From NCBI GenBank assembly GCA_034336665.1, contig JAPFBE010000036.1:1790357-1854356 (forward strand): a DNA stretch of 64,000 nucleotides. Reading direction: 5' to 3'. This DNA is from Luscinia megarhynchos. Lineage: Eukaryota; Chordata; Aves; Passeriformes; Turdidae. This document shows, piece after piece, positions 11,973-24,054 of this stretch. Below the pieces are notes generated by a model. The model made no database searches. It worked only from the letters and a program-made list of their open reading frames with translations, and had not been told where the DNA came from. The translations under genes were made by a program, and so were the position numbers. Every line of letters begins with the position of its first letter. Within the stretch, counting starts at the first letter, position 1.

Positions 11973-12541
11973 TGTGATAGATAAGGAACCTTTTGTTCGC
12001 CCGACAGACCTTGAAAAAGATATCGCCTGGGCCTGTGGAGCCAAGATGTCGTAAATTGTTTTATTGCTTTGCTTTGCTTGCCAAGATGTTGTTAATTGTT
12101 TAGCTTTGCTAGCCAGACAGACCTTGAAAGTGAAGCCAAGATGTTGTTAATCCCTTTGCTTTACTTGCATAAATCACATATCTAAGTGCTAGTAAGTTCC
12201 CAAGAAACCGCCGGATCACCCGATAAGGAGGAGGGGGGTGAGCAAGACAAAACAGAGAAAGAGGCTCCTCACCTTCATCCCTCGACCACCAGAAGGCGGA
12301 AAAAGACCCCTAGGAACTGGAAGAGCATGCGCAAAATTACTAAAGGAACAACACGTAATCCAGAAACCAAACAACTTAAAAGGGACGAACTGAAAAGGCG
12401 GGGGGGGCGCGGCAGTTGGTGGAGCGAGCTCGGCTCGACTCCCTTGCCTCCCAGCACTGATCTCTACTTTTGCCTTCTGTAACCAATAAATTTTTCAATT
12501 TTGATTCGATGTCGCATGGTCCATTGCATTCATTTATAACA
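11973..12541 (+). repeat. ERV1 3' LTR
   Basis: It is 569 bp, TGTGATAG..TAACA, with AATAAA at 12485-12490. Compared with the 5' LTR it has an extra AGCCAAGATGTTGTTAAT-like insertion in U3 and lacks part of the GAAAAATACC repeat. Confidence 0.93.
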
Positions 12542-13790
12542 CCCCCCTCCCCCATTCTTTGAGGACTCAGCTTCGGGGCGGAGTCCTGTCCCCGACCCCC
12601 TCCCTCTGGCAGCCCCATCATCCCCTGCCTTTGTCACCGTTCCCTTGGTAACGACGGCTCCTGCTGTTCAAGGGAACTTTCCCCCTGAAGGAGAAACATC
12701 GTATCAAAATTCAAGAAGCTCAGTTAAAAAGCAGCGTTCCCCTAACCCATTTCCAAAACAAGAGAAAAAGATTATAAAGGATAAAGAACAAAAAGGCTGG
12801 GATGAAAAGATTAGTTTATTCCCATTATGAGAAGTTCCAATAGGAGGTGGGGGCACGGGGTATATCAATGCCCCTTTGACTTCTTCAGAAGTCAGAAATT
12901 TTAAAAGAGAAATTTAAGGATTTTTAGAGGATCCCATAGGTACAGCTAAACAATTGGATCAATTTTAAAGTCCAAACATTTTTATTTAGGAAGAGATGCA
13001 ATCAATAATGAAAATAATATTTTCCCAAGAGGAGAGGCAGATGATTAGAGTTGCTGGAATAAGAATTTGGGAAAGGGAAAACCAGCAAAGGCTCCCAGGG
13101 GACCAGAAAATGCCGATAGTACCTCCTAATTGGAATCAAAATGATGAGGCAGGGCGAAGACACATGAATGACTGTTGTTATTTGATAATCAAAGGAATAA
13201 AAGAGGCAGCACCCCAAGAACAAAATGTTAGAAAGGCTTTTGAGGGACAGCAAAGAGAGGAAGAAAATAACTGAATAGTTAGAAAGATTTTGGAGGAATA
13301 TGAAACAGTATTCCTGAATAGACCCTGAGACGGTAGCTAGACAGGCCCTATTAAGAGTTAATTTTGTTACTCATGCCTGGCCAGATATTAGAAAAAAAGC
13401 TGGAAAAAATTGAAGACTGGCATGATAGATCACTAAATTATTTATTAAAAGAGGCTCAAATGGTTTATGTCTGGAGAGATGAAGAAAAAGCCAAAGTAGA
13501 AGCAAAAATTATGGTAGCCACAATGCGAGGAAGTAACTTCCAGAGGAATCTGAAGTTCTCAGATACCACTCCTAAACTATCAAAACTTAGAGACAACGAA
13601 AAGGGGAAAAAAAAGAACCCCAGTATGAACAAAATCTCAGGAGCACTCTAAAAATGCCTAGTTTTACTACGGGGAAGACGGATATTATAAGAAGGAATGT
13701 CTTCACCTAAAAAAGGACCTGAAAATCTTTTGAGAGGTAGGCCCAGAAGAAGAATAGGGAAGGCATAAGCTCTAATTCCTAGGAGACAAA
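12542..13790 (+). pseudogene. gag: ERV2 gag remnant (no matrix)
   Basis: It begins in a proline-rich, p12-like segment and runs into a capsid homologous to that of ERV1 (SSEVRNFKREI against SSGDVREFKKEM; EERQMIRVAGIRIWE against EEKNMIRREGMRIWD). Stops occur near 12828, 12915, 12967 and 13272, and a frameshift follows. The zinc knuckle near 13650-13700 has lost most of its Cys/His ligands. The matrix domain and start codon are absent. Confidence 0.8.
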
Positions 13791-13805
13791 TACCATCTGG
13801 AGCCT

Positions 13806-14123
13806 GTGATAACCTTAAAAGTGGGTCCCCAGGAGGAAGAATTAGAATTTGTGGTTGACACAGGGTCAGAAAGAACCTGCCTATTAAATATTCCAAAAGG
13901 TTGTAGTGTAAGTAAAGACATTGTAAACGTAACAGGGGCAAAAGGAGAAAGTTTTACAGTTCCCATCATTAAATATGTAGTAATTGAGGGAGAAACTAGA
14001 ATTTGGATGGGAGATGACTTATTCGTTCCTGGGGCAAATAGCAACTTATTAGGGAGGGACTTACAGGTAAAGGTGGGAAGAGGGTTTATACCAGAAGAAG
14101 GGAAAATGACAGCTAAATTTTAA
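13806..14123 (+). pseudogene. pro: ERV2 protease segment
   Basis: This 105-codon open stretch has the retropepsin active site VVDTGSE at about 13851-13871 and the conserved SNLLGRDL block near its C-terminus, both as in ERV1. It stops at 14121 and is out of frame with the RT that follows, so the original pro-pol fusion is broken. Confidence 0.85.
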
Positions 14124-16978
14124 AACTTGGCCAAGAGGATGAGGATAAAATTAACAAAGACAAGTTTGGGCTGGGGAAGGAAATAGGGGAGGACTGGACA
14201 TTAACCCCATAAGGGTCACGATTGAGAGGGAAGAATGTCCCATACGTGTACGTTAGTACCCTATATCCTTAGAAGGATGAAAAGGCTTGAAGCTGGTAAT
14301 AGAAGGACTAATAAAGGATGGGACATTGGAACCTTGTATGTCTCCTCATAATACCCCTGTTCTGCCAGTAAAAACACCCTGATGGGAATTATAAATTAGT
14401 ACAAGACTTATGGGAGGTTAACAAGAGAACTCGGACCTGTTACCCAGTGGTACCCAACCCTTATACTCTTTTAAGTAAGGTCCCACCCCAGCATCAGTGG
14501 TTTAGTGTAGTGGATCTTAAAGATGCTTTTTGGGCTTGCCCATTAGCCGAGGAAAGCTGAAATATCTTTGCCTTTGAATGGGAAGATCCAAATACTGGGA
14601 AAAAGCAGCAACTAAGATGGACAAAATTACCGCAGGGGTTTACTGAATCTCCAAACCTATTTGGACAAGCTTTAGAAAAAATATTACAAATTTTCCCACT
14701 CCTCCTGGAATACAAATTATCCAATATGTGGATGACCTTTTATTATCAGAGGAAGCTGAAGTTGAAGTTAGAGAAGCTACTATAAAACTTTTGAATTTTC
14801 TAGTAAAAAAAGGATTAAGAGTATCAAAAGGGAAACTGCAATTTGTAGAACCAGAAGTAAAATATCTTGGACATTAATAAGCAAGGGTAGCCCAAAGCTA
14901 AACCCTGAGAGGATTGCAGGAATTTTATCTCTTTCCCCTCCCTCTTCAAAAAACGAAATTAGAAAGCTTCTTGGATTATTGGAATATTGTAGACTATGAA
15001 TTGAAGGGTATACACAGGTAGTAAAATTTTTGTATGGAAAACTGAGAGAAGGAGATGATATAAAGTGGACCAAGGAAGATGATGGTAAACTAGAAGAATT
15101 GAAGTTAAAATTAGCCTCGGTACCAGCTTTAAGCTTATCCTCATTAGAAAAACCATTTCATCTGCATGTGAATGTGGAAAGTGGAGTAGCTCATGGAGTT
15201 CTGGTTCAGGAGTGGGGAGGAGTAAAGAGACCAGTAGCTTATTTGTCAAGGATATTTGACCCAGTGAGCCATGGCTGGCCAGAATGTATTCAAGCTATAG
15301 CAACTACTGCAATCCTGGTAGAAGAAAGTCATAAGCTCACTTTGGAAGTAAGCTAATTGTGTGTACACCTCATGCAGTCCAAAATGTGCTAAACCAGAAA
15401 GCTGAAAAATGGTTAGCAGATGCTAGGATGTTAAGATATGAAGCAATTTTGATAGACAGTGATGACTTGATACTAGAGATAAACAAAAGTTTAAATCCAG
15501 CTCAATTTCTTTATAGAGAACCAAAAAGTAATTTGACACATAATTGTTTAGAAAGTATACAATACCAAGCTAAATTTCAGGAAGATATGACAGAACAGGC
15601 CCTGTTAGAAGGAGAAAGAATATATGTTGATAGTTCCTCCAGATGCTTACAAGGAAAAAGGATGCCAGGATATGCTTTGGTTGATGGAAAAAAATTGCAA
15701 ACCATCGAAAAAGGAAAATTGCCTTCTAATTGGTCAGCCAAAACTTGTGAAGAAAGAGCATTAGAATATTTAACATATAAGAAGGGAACCATATATACTG
15801 ACTCAGGGTACGCCTTTGGGGTAGTACACACTTTAGGAAAAATTTGGGAAGAAAGGGGGTTACTCAATTCAAAAGGAAAGGGATTGATACATGAGGGTCT
15901 CATTTTGGAGGTTTTAGAGGCATTAAAAATGCCTGAGGAGATAGCTGTAGTACATATAAAGGAATATCAAAAGGGAATGACCTCCAAAATAAGGGGAAAT
16001 TACTTGGCAGATCAAGAAGCTAAAGATGCAGCAGAAAATGGGATCAAAACGGTTATGTTAATTTTGACCCCAAATAAGGAAGAATTGGAAACTCCAAAGT
16101 TCAGTGAAGCAGAAGAAAAGGAATTAAGTAAGATAGGGGGAAAGCCAGATGAATCTGGGAAATGGAAACTCCCTGATGGGAGGCAGTTAATAAGACACTT
16201 ACTAGGAAATCATTAGAGGACATGCATCAAAAAACTCATTGGGGCACTCAAGGTCTGTGTGGTCACTTTCTAAGGAATTATGGGTGTATTGGGATTTTTG
16301 GATTGGCAAAACAAGTAACTGAGAGAGGTATAATTTGTCCAAAGGTAAATAAAAAGGTAATGAGAAAGACAAGATTTGGAGATTGTGAGTTAGCTCTCCA
16401 ACCATTTCAAAGTATCCAAGTGGACTTTACTGAACTTCTCCAAGTACAGAGATGGAAGTTTTTATTATTAATAACAGACCATCTGACTCATTGGGTGGAA
16501 GCTGTTCCCACTGTCAGAGTCACAGCCAATGTGGTATATAAAACCCTTTTGGAACAAATTATTCCCAGGTATGGAATGGTTAATAGGATAGACTCGGACA
16601 GAGGAACACATTCAAAAATTTTACAGCAATTAGCTCAAGCCTTGGGAATAAAGTGGGAACTACATACCCCATGGCACCCACAGAGTTCAGGCCGTGTAGA
16701 AAGGATGATTCAGACTTTAAAGAGAGCTCTAACAAAATTATAATTGAAACCCAGATGTCGTGGGTAAAATGTCTACCTTTGGCTCTATTGAGGGTCTGAA
16801 CACAACACAGGTCAGACCTGGGAGTGTCACCTTATGAAATTATGTTTGGGTTACCGTTTATGACCACCCAACATGAAACTGCTACTTATGAAGTAGGGGA
16901 AATGAGTTTTAAAGAATATGTCAACACAATTGCAAAAACCCTTGAAAATTTGCTAGGTTAAAAGGGATAATGCCTCAA
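14124..16978 (+). pseudogene. pol: ERV2 pol, first part (RT, RNase H, most of integrase)
   Basis: RT spans about 14220-15000, with the [11 protein letters not shown] block, LPQGF and YVDDLL near 14725, and several stops and frameshifts. The thumb/connection is open at 15030-15356. RNase H plus linker is open at 15359-16216, with VDSSSR and YTDSGYAFG. Integrase is open at 16222-16743, with the HQKTHWG zinc-binding start, D at about 16423, a DSDRGTH block and SSGRVERM. After 16743 the frame decays until ERV4 interrupts it. The C-terminal domain resumes at 32704. Confidence 0.9.
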
Positions 16979-17571
16979 TGTCCTGGGTTAGTGTTATGAC
17001 TACTCCTCTCCCTGCCCGCCCCCCACCCTCTGTCTGCAAGGAGCTGCCTGCCGCCGTGGCCGTTCCTCCCCGCCCGGCGGGGCCCCGGCTGCTGGGCTGC
17101 TGCTGGCCTGCTGCTTTGCTGCTGCTGCTGGCCTGCTGCTGCTGCTTTGCGCTTTGGCTGCGCTTTTGTCCCTAGCTTTGCCCCAGCTTCTCCTGCCCCA
17201 GCTGCTCCCTCTTTCTCTCTCCTTCTTCCCTCATCCCGAAGATCTGCACCGGCTCCGGACGGAGGATCTGAACATCAGAGACTGCCTCTGGAAGCCTGCC
17301 AAAGAAGCTTTGCACCCTTCCAGCAGGGACTGACCGAGCTCGTCCATCCTCGCTCACCTTGGTGAAAACGTTTTGTGTCATCTGGGGATTGTTCTTTTCC
17401 TGGTGCTGGGAAGTGGTTTTTCTGTGTGTTTGTTAAAATAAACAAGTTTTCCACTTTTTCCTCGGGAAGTTCTTCCCGAACCCGGTAGTGGGAGGGAAGA
17501 GTTCTGGGGGTTTATTTTCTAGGGGACTCCTTTGCGAGATATCTCCCGTAAATTTGTCCAAAACCAGGACA
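16979..17571 (+). repeat. ERV4 5' LTR
   Basis: It is 593 bp, starts TGTCCTGGGTTAGTG and ends CCAGGACA, so the ends form an inverted TGTCCTGG/CCAGGACA pair. AATAAA is at 17437-17442. It contains a CTG-rich tract and closely matches the split 3' LTR. Confidence 0.93.
17088..17160 (+). repeat. CTG-rich tract in the ERV4 LTR
   Basis: Interrupted CTG/GCT trinucleotides. The matching tract in the 3' LTR (about 23020-23110) has a different length, so the tract has changed since insertion. Confidence 0.75.
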
Positions 17572-17576
17572 AATCT

Positions 17577-17596
17577 TGGCATAACGTTAGGGGCAC
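17577..17596 (+). promoter_or_regulatory. ERV4 primer-binding-site region
   Basis: TGGCATAACGTTAGGGGCAC follows the LTR by five bases. It resembles a degenerate TGGCGCCCAACGTGGGGC (tRNA-Lys1,2-type) site, but the match is gapped, so the primer tRNA is uncertain. Confidence 0.4.
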
Positions 17597-17639
17597 GAGG
17601 AAGTGGAAAAACTTTATTACCTTGTAACTGTGTATTGGT

Positions 17640-19640
17640 ATAGATTTATAATGTTTTTGGGATGGAAGCTGGTGTGTGGTTTTGGATACTAGGGGTTTTG
17701 AGGTTTAATACCTCTCTGGTCTCTGGGGTTATTTTCTATCCGGAAATAGCTCCAGTACTGTCCATATTTGTAGTTTTTATACTAGAGGGATAATGACCAA
17801 AAATATTTATCGGACTGGGCTTGGTTGCGATGGCTTGTAAGAGGTTTATAAAGATGCTGGAATCGGTTCCAGGGATATCTTCTGGATCCTGGTTATGGAT
17901 ATGCACTCAGTTTGTTAGAGGAGAAGAGGGAGGCTTTTCAGCCTTTGCTTTCCTTTGTCTCCTCTGAATTTTACATCTTTATTAGAAAATGTGCAGGTTT
18001 CCCTGAATACTAAAGAGATTATCTTTCTGATGTTTAATTTAGTAAGCTTTTATACACTGTTTACAGTTTATATAAAATGAGAGCTGAGATTTCTAGAGGG
18101 GCTGGTGTAACTCCTGATTTAGGAGCAAAGCAAAATGTGAAGAGTCCTGAATGGTGTGGGAAATGGCAGGACCTGGGCCAAAATGTTAAAGGAATTTTCT
18201 GATCCTATAGTTTGGGACTTTCCACAGGAGAAAATTCAAAACCAGCTGAGGTGGTAAAATATTTGAAAGAGAAGTGCCATGATAACCCTAAGGAAAAAAG
18301 ATCACTGCAGTGAGCTGGGCCCTGGCGTATGCTTATCGTAGCCTGTTAGATAGTGTAGGACCACAGACAGCAGACAGGGAACACGGAGATAGATTAGTTA
18401 CCATCCCAGTGACTCAGGATGTAGTAAACACTCAGACTTGAGGACAGGGGCGAAATTAGATAATAAGCTTCAACCAATGGCCGTGGCTACTAGCACCAGA
18501 AGTGGAAAGTGCACAAAAGACCGATCGGCCTGTGGATGATGATGATGAGGATGCAGGAGAAGGACCCTCAAGCCTCCTGATATAAAATCAAGAGTAAAAA
18601 CAACTAGTGTGAGATCAGAGACTAATAATGAGTCCCTTTCCTAAAGGATCTTCGTGGTCTGAGGAAGGATTATCTGAGGCGACCCGATGAGTCCATAATT
18701 AGTTGGCTGGTCGGCTTTGGGATGCGACAGGCGAGGCTACCATCCTGGATGGCACTGAAGCGAACACCTGGGATCCCTGTCACATGATCCTGTCATCGAT
18801 CAGGGAATGATGAGGAGGCTAACCCTCAAAGCCTCTGGGCAGGGTTTTAGACAGTGTGGCACAAAGATATCTGTGTGCCGATGACCTATATATGCAACAA
18901 ACCCGATGGAAAACCATGGAGCAAGGGATCCAACGACTAAGGGAAATGGCAGTGGCGGAGATCATTTTTGGGAGGATATAACAACTAGGAATCGGACCTG
19001 GTCCCATGCACACCGGTGATGTGGAGAAAACTTGTGAGACTCGGGCCATCTGAATACGCCTCTGCCTTAGCAATAATGGGGCGGGAAGAGGTACATGAGA
19101 CAGTTCTTGATATGGCTAAGAAGCTTTGAGCCTATGCAGATGCTGTGCATGGCCCAACACATGCCAGAATCGCAGCCGTGAAACACGCTTGCAGAACTTA
19201 GAGGACAAGATAGAGGAAAATCATAAGAGGCTCAGGGAGGAGATTAAGGAGGACCTCCTCCAAATTTCAGCTGTGCAAATTAGGCGTCCTGGTATCCAAC
19301 AGACATTTCCCCGATGGGGAGAGAGTATACTCCTCGAGCCGAGTTGTGGTTTTCTTGCAGGATTCTGGAGAGAACATGAGGAGATGGGATGGGAAGCCTC
19401 GGCTGCTCTGGCACAACGGTGCGTGATCTGAAGGAAGGCAAGATTAAAGAGGAAGTTCCGCCAAAGGAGAGCTGCTCCTGTTTCCGTAGTCAAAATGCCA
19501 AACATGATAATGATAATGACATGTCTGACCCTCTTGAGGGAACTTCTAAGACCTATGCCCGGAAGAAGAATAATCAGGCTTAGAGGCCCTGCCTCTAGCC
19601 AGGGGTGAGGCGAGGGAGAACCGTGTTTTTGGACCGTGTG
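17640..19640 (+). pseudogene. gag: ERV4 gag remnant
   Basis: It sits between the leader and protease and has no long frame. Recognisable pieces are an AEVVKYLKEKCHDNPKE-like segment near 18250, a segment near 18840-18960 (VAQRYLCADDLY, then a charged helix) and a Lys/Glu coiled stretch near 19200-19260. Assignment rests mostly on position. Many stops and frameshifts. Confidence 0.55.
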
Positions 19641-19659
19641 GATTCGGTGGCCTGGCACA

Positions 19660-20060
19660 TCGAAACCACGGAAGTATAAAGCTTTAGTGGATACAGGAGC
19701 ACAGTGTACGATAATTCCATCAAGATATGTGGGGGAAGAATCCGTTTCTATTGCTGGTGTGACAGGTGGATCATGAGGACTTTACCATAGTGGAAGCTGA
19801 AGTGAGTTTAACTGGAAAGGAGTGGAAGAAACATCTTATTGTGACTGGTCCAGAGGCCCATGTATTTTGGGAATAGATTACCTCAGAAGTGGGTATTTTA
19901 AGGACCCAAAAGGTCTTAAGTGGGCATTTGGAATAGCTGCTGTGATGTCAGAGCACATTCAGCAACTGAATACCTTGCCTGGACTATCTGAAAATCCAAT
20001 TACTGTAGGACTTCTGAAGGGGAAGAGCAAGGGTACCAATTGCCACTTCAGTGGTACATC
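19660..20060 (+). pseudogene. pro: ERV4 protease segment
   Basis: ALVDTGAQ at 19681-19704 is a retropepsin active site, followed after a frameshift by an open stretch with GIDYLRSGYF, the family's ILGxDxL-type block (about 19867-19900). The segment continues into the RT region and is disrupted by frameshifts. Confidence 0.8.
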
Positions 20061-21853
20061 GCCCGGCAATATAGGACAACTCGAGATGCTGTGATCCCCA
20101 TCCATAAGATGATCCGGGAGCTAGAGAGCCAAGGGGTGGTTAGCAAAACCCACTCACCTTCAACAGCCCATCTGGCCTGTGCGCCAAGCCTGATGGAGAA
20201 TGGAGACTGACTGTGGACTACCGGCATTGAATGAAGTCACCCCACCGCTGAGCTGCCGTGCGGACATGCTGGAACTCCAGTACGAGCTAGAGTCCAAGGC
20301 AGCAAGGTGGTATGCCACCATTGACATTGCCAATGCGTTTTCTCCATTCCTTTGGCTGCAGAGTGCAGGCCTCAGTTTGCTTTCACCTGGAGGGGCGTGC
20401 AGTACACCTGGAACCCGACTGCCCCAGGGGTGGAAACACAGATCCCACCATCTGCCATGGGCTGATCCAGGCTGCACTGGAAAGGGTGAGGCTCCAGAAC
20501 ATTTGCAGTACATCGATGACATCATTGTGTGGGGAAATACAGCAGAAGAAGTGTTTGAGAAAGGAGAGAAATTATCCAAATCCTCCTGGAAGCGGTTTGC
20601 CATTAAGAAGAGTAAAGTTAAGGGACCTGCTCGTGAGATCCAGTTCTAGGGTGAAGTGGCAAGATGGAAGACGTCAGATTCCCACTGATGTTATTAACAA
20701 AATCACAGCTATGTCTCCACCCACTAACAAGAAAGAAACACAAGCTTTCTTGGGTGCTATAGGCTTTTGGAGAATGCACATCCCCGAGTACAGTCAGATT
20801 GTGAGCCCTCTTTACCAGGTCACTCGGAGAAGAATGATTTCCATTGGGGCCCTGAACAACAGCAAGCCTTTGCCCAGATTAAACAAGAAATCGCCCATGC
20901 AGTAGCTCTTGGCCCCAGTTAGGACGGGGCCAAATGTGAAGAATGTGCTCTACTCTGCAGCCGGGAACCACGGTTTGTCTTGGAGTCTGTGGCAGAAGGT
21001 GCCTGGTGAGACCGAGGCCGACCCCTGGGATTTTGGAGCCAGAAGTTACAGAGGATGGGAAGGCAACTATACCCCAACAGAGAAGGAAATCTTGGCCGCC
21101 TATGAGGGGAGTCCAAGCTGCTTCAGAAGTGATCGGTACAGAAGCACAACTCCTCTTGGCACCCCGACTGCCAGTGCTGGGGTGGATGTTCAGCGGAAAG
21201 GTTCCCTCCACCCACCATGCCACCAGTGCCACATGGAGCAAGTGGATTGCCCTCATCACTCAGCACGCCCGGATTGGAAAACTCAATCGCCCCGGGATTT
21301 TAGAAATAATTACAAACTGGCCAGAAGGTGAAAGATTCAGTGTCACGGATGAGGAAGAAGAACCAGTGACCCGGGGCTGAAGAAGCTCCACCATACAGCC
21401 AGCTACCGGCAGAGGAAGCACGTTCGCTCTATTCACCGGCGGTTCTTGTCGCATCGTAGGGATGAACTGGAGGTGGAAAGCAGCTGTATGGAGCCCGACC
21501 GACGGGGTCGCAGAGGCCACTGAAGGAGAGGGCGGATCAAGTCAGCTTGCTGAACTTAAAGCTATTCAACTGGCCCTAGGCGTTGCAGAAGAGAGAAATG
21601 GCCGAAACTCTATGTGTACACTGATTCCTGGATGGTGGCCAATGCTCTGTGGGGATGGTTGAAGAAATGGAAAGAGGCGAACTGGCAGCGCAGAGGAAAA
21701 CCAATTTGGGCTGCTGAAGAATGGAAAAACATGCTACTCGGTTAGAGAAATTACCTGTGAAAGTTCAGCCATGTAGATGCCCATGTCCCCAGAAGTAGAG
21801 CCAATGAAGAGCAGCAAAACAATCAGCAGGTAGATCAGGCTGCAAAGATAGGG
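20061..21853 (+). pseudogene. pol: ERV4 reverse transcriptase and RNase H
   Basis: RT pieces are WRLTVDY near 20200, ATIDIANAF near 20317 and the catalytic YIDD at 20509-20520. LGAIGFWRMHIPEY, a thumb region typical of ERVL, is near 20750. RNase H follows, with TEKEILAAYEG near 21080, an FTGGS-like block at about 21435 and YTDSWMVA near 21611-21640. The frame changes at least five times. No complete domain is open. Confidence 0.88.
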
Positions 21854-22750
21854 GTGTCTAAGATAGATCTTGACTGGGAGCACAAGGGAGAGTTGTTCCT
21901 AGCACGATGGGCCCATGATGCCTCAGGCCATCAGGGTAGAGATGCCACCTATAAGTGGGCACGAGACCGAGGGGTGGATCTTACCATGGACAGCATAACA
22001 CAAGTTATTCATGACTGTGACACCTGCGCTGCCATCAAGCAGGCCAAGCGGATGAAGCCCCTCTGGTATGGTGGACGTTGGTCCAAGTACAAGTACGGGG
22101 AGGCATGGCAGATTGATTACATCACACTGCCTCAGACTCGCCAGGGTAAACGTTATGTGCTGACCATGGTGGAAGCCACCACCGGCTGGTTGGAGACCTA
22201 CCCTGTGTCCCATGCTACTGCTCGAAACACCATCCTGGGCCTGGAAAAGCAGGTCCTTTGGAGGCATGGTACCCCTGAGAGGATTGAGTCAGACAATGGG
22301 ACTCATTTTAAGAATAACCTTGTCAACACCTGGGCTAGGGAACACGGTATTGAGTGGGTGTACCACATCCCTTACCGTGCACCAGCTGCCGGTAAAGTGA
22401 AGAGGTACAATGGATTGTTGAAGACCACCTTGAAAGCATTGGGTGAGGGGTCTTTTAAAAACTGGGAACAACATCTAGCAAAGGCTACTTGGTTAGTTAA
22501 CACCAGAGGTTCCATCAACCGAGCAGGTCCTGCCCAGTCTGACTCCCTTAATATAGTGGATGGAGATAAAGTCCCAGTGGCCCAAGTTAAAGGTTTGTTA
22601 GGAAAGGCAGTATGGGTTAATCCTGCCTCGAGTACAGGCAAACCCATTCGTGGAATTGTCTTTGCTCAAGGACCAGGATGCACGTGGTGGGTAATGCAGA
22701 AAGATGGAACAGCACGATGTGTACCTCAGGGAGATCTGATTGTGGGGTGA
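21854..22750 (+). pseudogene. pol: ERV4 integrase, open but with a changed catalytic residue
   Basis: A 298-codon open stretch inserts viral DNA into host DNA in the intact family. It shows the zinc domain (HDASGH then CDTC), first Asp in WQIDY (near 22105) and second Asp in ESDNGTHF (near 22290). The expected third catalytic residue, Glu in a GxVERxNG block, is Lys here (AAG at 22400-22402), so activity is unlikely. A C-terminal DNA-binding-like domain with GKAVWV and W-rich strands is complete. The 5' start is set by the ORF track convention; the protein would be part of a Pol polyprotein. No dUTPase or env follows. Confidence 0.9.
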
Positions 22751-22900
22751 GACAGAAGGAATAAAGTAAGTGTTGAAGGCCTGAGTAAGTAAAATGAGAG
22801 GAAACGTGTAAGTGTTGAAGGTTTGAGCAAGTAGATGAAAGCTTTTACATTGTATAGTGGGTGTATATATCCCAATCGTGTGTCAATGTTCACGATGTGG

Positions 22901-22914
22901 GATAAGGGGTGGAA
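22901..22914 (+). promoter_or_regulatory. ERV4 polypurine tract
   Basis: The purine-rich GATAAGGGGTGGAA lies directly before the 3' LTR. Confidence 0.6.
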
Positions 22915-23484
22915 TGTCCTGGGTTAGTGTTATGACTACTCCTCTCCCTGCCCCCCCCATCCCGTCTGCACGGAGCTGCCTGCCACAGTGGCGTTCCTCC
23001 CCGCCCGGCGGGCCCCGGCTGCTGGGGCTGCTGCTGGCCTGCTGCTTTGCTGCTGCTGCTGGCCTGCTGCTGCTGCTTTTGCTGCTGCTTTGCCGCTTTG
23101 GCTGCCGCTTCTGCCCCTAGCTTTTGCCCCAGCTTCTCCTGCCCCAGCTGCTCCCTCTTTCTCTCTCCCTTCTTCCCTCATCCCGAAGATCTGCACCGGC
23201 TCGGACGGAGGGATCTGAACATCAGAGACTGCCTCTGGAAGCCTGCCAAAGAAGCTTTGCACCCTTCCAGCAGGGACTGACCGAGCTCGTCCATCTCGCT
23301 CACCTTGGTGAAAACGTTTTGTGTCATCTGGGGATTGTTCTTTTCCTGGTGCTGGGAAGTGGTTTTTTCTGTGTGTTTGTTAAAATAAACAAGTTTTTCC
23401 ACTTTTTCCCTCGGAGGAAGTTCTTCCCGAACCCGGTAGTGGGAGGGGAAGGAGTTCTGGGGGTTTATTTTTCCTAGGGGGACT
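22915..23484 (+). repeat. ERV4 3' LTR, first part
   Basis: It matches the 5' LTR from TGTCCTGGG up to GGGGGACT. ERV3 enters after GGACT at 23480-23484. The rest of this LTR is at 32656-32703. Confidence 0.95.
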
Positions 23485-24032
23485 TGTGATAGATAAGGAA
23501 CCTTTTGTTCGCCTGACAGACCTTGAGAAAGATATCGCCTAGGCCTGTGGAGCCAGGATGAGGTAAATTGTTTATTGCTTTGCTTTGCTTGCCAAGAAGA
23601 TGTTAATTGTTTAGCTTTGCTAGCCAGACAGACCTTGAGAGTTAATCACTTTGCTTTACTTGCATAAATCACATATCTAAGTGTTAGCAAGTTCCCAAGA
23701 AACCGCCCGGATCACCCTATAAGGAGGAGGGGGGTTAGCAAGACAAAACAGAGAAAGAGGCTCCTCACCTTCATCCCTCGACCACCAGAAGGCAAAAAAA
23801 GACCCCTAGCAACTGAAAGAGCATGCGCCAAATTACTAAAAAACACGTGAAATCCAGAAACAACTTAAAAGGGACCAACTGCGGGGGGTCGTGGCTGTTG
23901 GTGAAGCGGGCTCTGCTTTCGACTCCCTTGCCGCCCGTACTTAGCTGATCTTTACTTTTGCTTTTCTGTGACCAATAAATTTTTCAATTTTTGATTCCGA
24001 TCTCGCATGGTCCATTGTACTCATTTATAACA
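23485..24032 (+). repeat. ERV3 5' LTR
   Basis: It is 548 bp, TGTGATAG..TAACA. It shares ERV3-specific variants (GTGTTAGCAAG, CCCTATAAGG) with the 3' LTR. Most differences between these two LTRs are small indels. Confidence 0.94.
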
Positions 24033-24035
24033 ATT

Positions 24036-24054
24036 TGGTGCATTGACTTCGGAT
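24036..24054 (+). promoter_or_regulatory. ERV3 primer-binding site, altered
   Basis: TGGTGCATTGACTTCGGAT differs from the intact tRNA-His-type site of ERV1 by two substitutions and one inserted T. Confidence 0.75.

Larger units (their letters stand above)
3413..12541 (+). mobile_element. ERV1: gammaretrovirus-like provirus
   Basis: The element is 9,129 bp and has a complete order: LTR, PBS, gag, pro-pol, Cys-rich ORF, env, polypurine tract, LTR. A second member, ERV3, lies at 23485-32655. The class I assignment rests on the tRNA-His-type PBS (as in HERV-H), an amber gag-pol junction, a single zinc knuckle, a GPY-type integrase tail and an Env with CWLC and CX6CC motifs. The flanks do not share a target-site duplication: the left is G-rich and the right C-rich ERV2 gag. 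Stops and frameshifts occur in gag, pol and env, so it is defective. Confidence 0.93.

Noticed and set aside
22857..23280. Leu/Ala-rich ORFs near the ERV4 3' LTR
   Set aside because: They come from the CTG-rich tract and shift frame freely; there is no sign of a real protein.
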